Shown here: piece by piece, positions 5,856-7,644 of the stretch
How positions within the stretch are numbered: the stretch's first letter is position 1
Layout of the letters: each line of letters begins with the position of its first letter
Source of the DNA: an uncultured Collinsella sp.
GTDB lineage: Bacteria; Actinomycetota; Coriobacteriia; Coriobacteriales; Coriobacteriaceae
Direction of reading: 5' to 3'
NCBI GenBank assembly: GCA_900757285.1
Contig: CAAENI010000197.1
Span: 1-7,644 of the forward strand
Length of the DNA: 7,644 nucleotides
The notes under the pieces: model-generated
Database searches by the model: none
What the model was told of the DNA's origin: nothing
Seen by the model: the letters and a program-made list of their open reading frames with translations, nothing else
Program-made: the position numbers and the translations under genes

Positions 5856-6694
5856 TGAAACGCGATAAGGCTATCAACCGCGCGCTCTCGATCTTCTTTA
5901 CGATTCTGTCGCTCGCATGGATCTACCCCGTGTTCATGATTGCGCTCAATTCCTTTAAGAAAGCGACCGCAATCAGCACCACCACGGCGTTCGATCTGCT
6001 CACGCCCGAGACGTTCAACGGCCTCGCAAACTACGTGCACGCTCTTAACGAGCAGGGCTTTGCCTCGGCATTTATGTACTCGCTTATTATCACGGTCACG
6101 TCGGTCGTGCTGATCTTGGTGTGCTGCTCCATGTGCGCTTGGTACGTGGTGCGCGTCAACAGCAAGATCTCGAACTTCTTCTATTACCTGTTCGTCTTCT
6201 CGATGGTCGTACCGTTCCAGATGCTCATGTTCACGCTGTCCAACCTCGCGGACCGCATCGGCTTCAACACGCCGTTCAACATCTGCTTTATCTATCTGGG
6301 CTTTGGCGCGGGCCTCGCGGTCTTTATGTTCGCCGGCTTTGTAAAGAACATCCCGCTCGAGATCGAGGAGGCGGCCATGATTGACGGCTGCAACCCGGTT
6401 CAGGTGTTCTTTAAGATCGTCCTTCCCATCATGAAGCCCACCTATCTTTCGGTCGGCATTCTCGAGACCATGTGGGTCTGGAACGACTATCTGCTGCCCT
6501 ACCTCACCCTCGACTCCACTAAGTACAAGACCATTCCTATTTTGATCCAGTACTTCCGCGGTGGCTACGGCCACGTCGAGCTCGGCCCCATGATGGCCTG
6601 CATCATGATGGTCGTTGTCCCCATCGTCATCATGTACATCTTCTGCCAGAAGTACATCATCGACGGTGTGGTGGCAGGTGCCGTCAAGGGCTGA
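5855..6694 (+). CDS. Sugar ABC transporter permease, MalG/UgpE/MsmG type
   Basis: The protein has 279 residues with about six membrane segments and is the second channel subunit. The EAA loop reads EAAMIDGC at 172-179, followed by IVLPIMKP (188-195). The C-terminus ends QKYIIDGVVAGAVKG, characteristic of MalG-type CUT1 permeases. It starts within the stop codon of the previous gene (TAATG) after a full-consensus ribosome-binding site, so the two permeases are almost certainly coupled and form a heterodimer. Codon use is less restricted than in the binding protein. The substrate cannot be read from the permease. Confidence 0.94.
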   Translation: MKRDKAINRALSIFFTILSLAWIYPVFMIALNSFKKATAISTTTAFDLLTPETFNGLANYVHALNEQGFASAFMYSLIITVTSVVLILVCCSMCAWYVVRVNSKISNFFYYLFVFSMVVPFQMLMFTLSNLADRIGFNTPFNICFIYLGFGAGLAVFMFAGFVKNIPLEIEEAAMIDGCNPVQVFFKIVLPIMKPTYLSVGILETMWVWNDYLLPYLTLDSTKYKTIPILIQYFRGGYGHVELGPMMACIMMVVVPIVIMYIFCQKYIIDGVVAGAVKG

Positions 6695-6719
6695 TGCCGT
6701 AACTGTTTTGCAAGTTTCT

Positions 6720-6744
6720 GCGGCGCCCCTCAGCGTGGCGCCGC
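6720..6744 (+). other. Hairpin between permease and ATPase genes
   Basis: GCGGCGCC (6720-6727) pairs perfectly with GGCGCCGC (6737-6744) around a 9-nt loop. No T-run follows, so it is probably an RNA-processing or stability element rather than a full terminator. It lies 6 nt before the AAAGG ribosome-binding site of the ATPase gene and may modulate that gene's expression. Confidence 0.55.
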
Positions 6745-6762
6745 GTATCGAAAGGTAGAGAC

Positions 6763-7644
6763 ATGGCCGAGATCGTTCTCAAACATGTTCAGAAGGTGTA
6801 TCCCAACAACGAGTCCAAAAAGAAGGGCTTCTTTGGCAAAAAGAAGAAGACCGAGGAGAAGAAGCACAACCTCAAGGTTACCGAGGACGGCGTGCTCGCG
6901 GTGGAGGACTTTAACCTCACCGTGCATGACCAGGAGTTTATCGTCCTCGTTGGCCCTTCTGGCTGTGGTAAGTCCACGACGATGCGCATGGTCGCCGGCC
7001 TGGAGGACATCACCTCGGGCGATGTGCTCATCGATGGCAAGCGCGTCAACGACGTCGCTCCCAAGGACCGCGACATCGCCATGGTGTTCCAGAGCTATGC
7101 TCTGTACCCCAATATGACGGTGTACGAGAACATGGCGTTTACGCTCGAGCTCAAGAAGGTCCCCAAGGACGAGATCGACCGTAAGGTTCGCTCCGCTGCC
7201 GAGATCCTGGGTATTACCGAGTACCTCGACCGTAAGCCTAAGGCGCTCTCCGGCGGTCAGCGTCAGCGCGTCGCCATCGGCCGCGCCATCGTGCGTGATC
7301 CTAAGGTCTTCCTGATGGACGAGCCGCTGTCCAACCTGGACGCCAAGCTGCGTAACCAGATGCGTGCCGAGCTCATCAAGCTGCGCCACGAGATCAAGGG
7401 CACGTTCATCTACGTCACTCATGACCAGACCGAGGCCATGACCCTCGGTGACCGTATCGTGGTCATGAAGGACGGCGTCGTCCAGCAGATCGCCACCCCG
7501 CAGGAGGTCTTCAACCATCCCGCGAACATCTTCGTCGCCGGCTTTATCGGCGTGCCGCAGATGAACTTCTTCGATGCCCAGCTGGTGCGCTCGGGCAACG
7601 GCTTTACCGTCAAGACCGAGGATATGAACGTGGCGCTCGCCCCC
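6763..7644 (+). CDS. msmK: Sugar ABC transporter ATP-binding protein, MsmK/UgpC/MalK type (C-terminus beyond the window)
   Basis: At least 294 codons are open to the window end; the family is normally about 360-380 residues plus the insertion noted here. Seen in order: Walker A GPSGCGKST (64-72), Q-loop Q110, signature LSGGQ (162-166), Walker B VFLMDE (182-187) with catalytic E187, D-loop SNLD (190-193) and switch H220. The start of the C-terminal regulatory domain follows from about 240 (QQIATPQEVFNHPANIFVAGF). It hydrolyses ATP to drive the two upstream permeases and may serve other sugar importers, as MsmK does in streptococci (family knowledge). Residues about 16-43 are a Lys-rich insertion (KKKGFFGKKKKTEEKKHN) absent from compact MsmK/MalK proteins. 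AAAGG lies 7 nt before the ATG. The symbol denotes similarity; the substrate is not known. Confidence 0.93.
   Translation, partial: MAEIVLKHVQKVYPNNESKKKGFFGKKKKTEEKKHNLKVTEDGVLAVEDFNLTVHDQEFIVLVGPSGCGKSTTMRMVAGLEDITSGDVLIDGKRVNDVAPKDRDIAMVFQSYALYPNMTVYENMAFTLELKKVPKDEIDRKVRSAAEILGITEYLDRKPKALSGGQRQRVAIGRAIVRDPKVFLMDEPLSNLDAKLRNQMRAELIKLRHEIKGTFIYVTHDQTEAMTLGDRIVVMKDGVVQQIATPQEVFNHPANIFVAGFIGVPQMNFFDAQLVRSGNGFTVKTEDMNVALAP

Noticed and set aside
4938..7518. Long minus-strand frames (4938-5690, 5729-6574, 6730-7518) opposite the permeases and ATPase
   Set aside because: Their translations are rich in His, Arg, Asp and Gly without domains, and each lies opposite a confidently identified gene.
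1..7644. CRISPR array, insertion sequence, tRNA or phage module
   Set aside because: I saw no regularly spaced repeats, transposase motifs, terminal inverted repeats or tRNA-like stretches; nearly all bases belong to the six genes.

Overview
The window comes from a GC-rich bacterium with strong G/C preference at third codon positions. Codon use, the 'SRRQFLG' lipoprotein signal and the gene content suggest a gut actinobacterium of the Coriobacteriia, most likely Collinsella. That is recognition from memory and was not checked by a search. The theme is carbohydrate uptake: two import systems of different energy type sit on either side of one GntR-family regulator.

Region 1 (1-2346, minus strand, runs off the left edge) is one uninterrupted reading frame of at least 782 codons. 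It encodes an alpha-glucoside/maltose-type PTS permease (EIIC then EIIB) continuing in frame into a Cof-type HAD phosphatase with all four HAD motifs. A permease fused to a phosphatase is the most unusual object here. Region 2 (2347-2570) is the divergent control region, with candidate operators and a cluster of inverted repeats. Region 3 (2571-3290, plus) is a GntR/HutC regulator with a UTRA ligand domain, resembling the trehalose repressor TreR. A strong hairpin terminator follows at 3332-3380.

Region 4 (3381-3596) is a gene-free control region with two further TTGT..ACAA-type sites and a leader that can form two hairpins. Region 5 (3597-7644, plus, runs off the right edge) is a classical sugar ABC importer operon: a Tat-type lipoprotein binding protein, two MalF/MalG-type permeases overlapping by one base, and an MsmK/UgpC-type ATPase with a lysine-rich insertion. 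Stable hairpins separate binding protein from permeases and permeases from ATPase, probably tuning the ratio of the products.

How they may work together (inference): four copies of a motif close to GTTTAAACAA lie in the two control regions, two per region. The GntR protein may therefore control its own gene, the PTS-phosphatase and the ABC operon. The PTS would bring in a phosphorylated disaccharide and the fused phosphatase could release free sugar, the same form the ABC importer delivers. No glycosidase or EIIA is present in the window, so the actual sugar cannot be named.
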